This document shows positions 6,104-7,022 of a stretch of 7,022 bases of DNA, piece by piece; within the stretch, counting starts at the first letter, position 1, and each line of letters begins with the position of its first letter. Source of the DNA: Deltaproteobacteria bacterium (GTDB taxonomy: Bacteria; Desulfobacterota; Syntrophia; Syntrophales; UBA5619); assembly GCA_021372695.1 (NCBI GenBank), contig JAJFTY010000234.1:1-7022 (forward strand), given 5' to 3'. A model generated the notes under the pieces. That model worked only from the letters and a program-made list of their open reading frames with translations, had not been told where the DNA came from and ran no database searches. A program made the position numbers and the translations under genes.

Positions 6104-6715
6104 TTATGGGTCCTTCGTCACCATGGAGAGAATCTGTTCCTTCACCTTCTCCCGGATTCGCCGGTAATCGAATGCGTCGTGATCGATCACGTACTGGATG
6201 ATGGTCCCCTGGATGAGCGACAGGATCACGACCGAGGCGAGCTTGACATCTTCGACCCCAAACACGCCCCTGGCCGTTCCCTCCTGGAGAATGGCCGCGA
6301 TCTCGTCCCGATAGCTCTGAAAAAGGTTCACGTTCGCCTGGCGGATCCGCTTGTTGCGGTTGATCTGGGCCCAGAAATCGATGAGCACGTAAAAATAGGC
6401 CTTTTCCCGGTCCACCAGGTCGAAAGCCTCGTCGCAGAAGGCCATCAGCATCTCCCGCGGCTCCCGGAGCGCCGCCAGCGCCTGCGTCAGATGACTCTTG
6501 AGGTTGGCGTTCATCTCCTTGAGCAGCTTGAAAAGGAGATCTTCCCGGTTCTTGAAATAGTAGTGGACCAGGCCCGTGGAGAGGCCCGCCTCCTTCGCGA
6601 TGTCCCGGATCGTGAAATCGTTGTACCCCTTCTCGCCCACGACCTTGTACGCCGCCTGGGTCAGCTGGGACCGCCTCAGTTGGGTCAAATCACTCTTGCT
6701 CTTTCCATTCGTCAC
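6104..6715 (-). CDS. TetR/AcrR-family transcriptional regulator
   Basis: Encodes 203 residues, typical of the family. The N-terminal helix-turn-helix spans about residues 15-61, with the recognisable core FTIRDIAKEAGLSTGLVHYYF (34-54, start and end of the motif) and KNREDLL after it. The rest is the helical ligand-binding and dimer domain, which varies with ligand. Being first in a block with acyl-CoA dehydrogenases and hydratases, it most likely represses the block and itself, released by an acyl-CoA, in the manner of known fatty-acid TetR regulators; this is inference. I chose GTG at 6715, with GGAGGAG ten bases upstream. A longer frame from ATG at 6844 adds 43 residues of unlike composition and overlaps the preceding gene, so I reject it. 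TAA at 6104-6106 is 19 bases before the next ATG. Confidence 0.9.
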   Translation of the reverse strand: MTNGKSKSDLTQLRRSQLTQAAYKVVGEKGYNDFTIRDIAKEAGLSTGLVHYYFKNREDLLFKLLKEMNANLKSHLTQALAALREPREMLMAFCDEAFDLVDREKAYFYVLIDFWAQINRNKRIRQANVNLFQSYRDEIAAILQEGTARGVFGVEDVKLASVVILSLIQGTIIQYVIDHDAFDYRRIREKVKEQILSMVTKDP

Positions 6716-6725
6716 CGTTCTACCA

Positions 6726-6732
6726 CTCCTCC
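6726..6732 (-). promoter_or_regulatory. Ribosome binding site of the TetR gene
   Basis: On the minus strand GGAGGAG lies ten bases before the GTG at 6715, a slightly long but usable spacing. It sits inside the 47-base gap after the preceding gene's stop and supports the GTG start over the far upstream ATG. Confidence 0.55.
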
Positions 6733-6762
6733 ATTTCTTCCCGGATTCCGGCCGGGCCTGGG

Positions 6763-7022
6763 TCACCGAGCCTCGATCAGAAGCCCGATTCCCGCCCCGG
6801 CAAATTCCCGTTCGTGTTCGCTCCAGCACCGGTCGGGGAGCCATCGGTCATGGGATCCCGAGGCATATTCCGACCGGTAACGTTCTTCTTCAAAGGGCCG
6901 CGTCCCCCCGATCAGGACGGCCATTCCCGGGATCCGCTCCATCCGGTTCGGGTCGAGCAGGATCAGTCCGATGTCATCGTGCTCGACCCCGTTCCCGCGC
7001 TCGTCCAGCGTCCCGTACAGCC
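6763..7022 (-). CDS. C-terminal 85 residues of an unidentified protein
   Basis: One minus-strand frame is open from the right edge to TGA at 6763-6765, giving 85 residues that look coding: an LYGTLDERGNG opening, hydrophobic IGLILLD, AVLIGGTRPFEEERY, and a tail AGAGIGLLIEAR. Codons use G or C in third position much like the genes downstream. The other two minus frames hit stops early. I do not recognise the family. The gene starts beyond the window and ends 47 bases before the TetR start, so the regulator could be read from the same transcript, or could have its own promoter in or before this end. Confidence 0.65.
   Translation of the reverse strand, partial: LYGTLDERGNGVEHDDIGLILLDPNRMERIPGMAVLIGGTRPFEEERYRSEYASGSHDRWLPDRCWSEHEREFAGAGIGLLIEAR

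Noticed and set aside
5041..6201. Long open frame on the plus strand (386 codons)
   Set aside because: Antisense shadow of the first acyl-CoA dehydrogenase, with no family-like sequence and no good start site.
6740..6756. CCCGG/CCGGG inverted repeat just upstream of the TetR ribosome site
   Set aside because: Five-base arms of pure G and C are common in this GC-rich DNA; it could be an operator half but nothing else supports it.
6716..6844. Possible 43-residue N-terminal extension of the TetR protein
   Set aside because: Arg/Gly-rich, unlike TetR N-termini, overlaps the preceding gene, and the GTG at 6715 has its own ribosome site and gives the normal family length.
6864..6872. Second copy of CATATTCCG, matching one arm of the 19-bp palindrome, upstream of the TetR gene
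   Set aside because: Only one arm is present, it lies inside coding sequence, and a nine-base match has an appreciable chance of occurring at random in 7 kb.
6041..6880. Open frame on the plus strand opposite the regulator
   Set aside because: Antisense shadow of the TetR gene and of the unidentified gene upstream of it.
1..7022. CRISPR arrays, tRNA or rRNA genes, insertion sequences, riboswitches
   Set aside because: No regularly spaced repeats, cloverleaf-like stretches, transposase motifs or recognisable riboswitch cores were seen on either strand.

Overview
The window joins two unlike segments. Positions 1 to about 2300 are of moderate to low GC and read on the plus strand. Positions 2819-7022 are GC-rich and read entirely on the minus strand (hand counts: 21 of 60 bases are G or C in 1861-1920, against 44 of 60 in 5641-5700). 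The minus-strand genes are typical of a bacterium that degrades acyl-CoA compounds. My guess, from gene style only, is a Desulfobacterota-like or other proteobacterial anaerobe or facultative degrader; nothing in the window proves this.

Plus strand, left: the C-terminal 529 residues of a superfamily 1 (UvrD / helicase IV-like) DNA helicase whose Walker A region lies beyond the left edge. It is followed by a small protein with a CxxC...WHH...C cluster that may bind zinc. The two form a pair on lower-GC DNA, and their role (repair, plasmid/island maintenance or phage defence) is not settled by the sequence.

Middle, 2296-2818: no intact gene. The minus strand carries what look like remnants of two different genes, joined out of frame: the N-terminus of a small membrane protein, then the C-terminal tail of a metallophosphoesterase-like protein. 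The stretch also holds a 19-bp palindrome and two hairpins.

Minus strand, right, in order of transcription: the end of an unidentified gene (7022 to 6763), a TetR-family regulator with a GTG start (6715), two acyl-CoA dehydrogenases in tandem (6084 and 4888), and two single-hotdog MaoC-like proteins (3653 and 3205). All gaps within the TetR-to-MaoC block are 10 to 62 bases, with good ribosome binding sites, so it reads as one operon. The likely scheme is oxidation of one or two acyl-CoA substrates to enoyl-CoA by the dehydrogenases, hydration by a heterodimeric R-type hydratase formed by the two hotdog proteins, and control by the TetR protein, probably through an acyl-CoA ligand. No ligase, CoA-transferase, thiolase or electron-transfer flavoprotein gene is visible, so the substrate is unknown.

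The most notable point is that the two dehydrogenases differ at the catalytic base. One has the usual C-terminal Glu. The other has Gly there and an Asp at the alternative position used by the isovaleryl/long-chain type. I see no CRISPR array, tRNA, rRNA or insertion sequence, and no clear evidence of a wholly new system.
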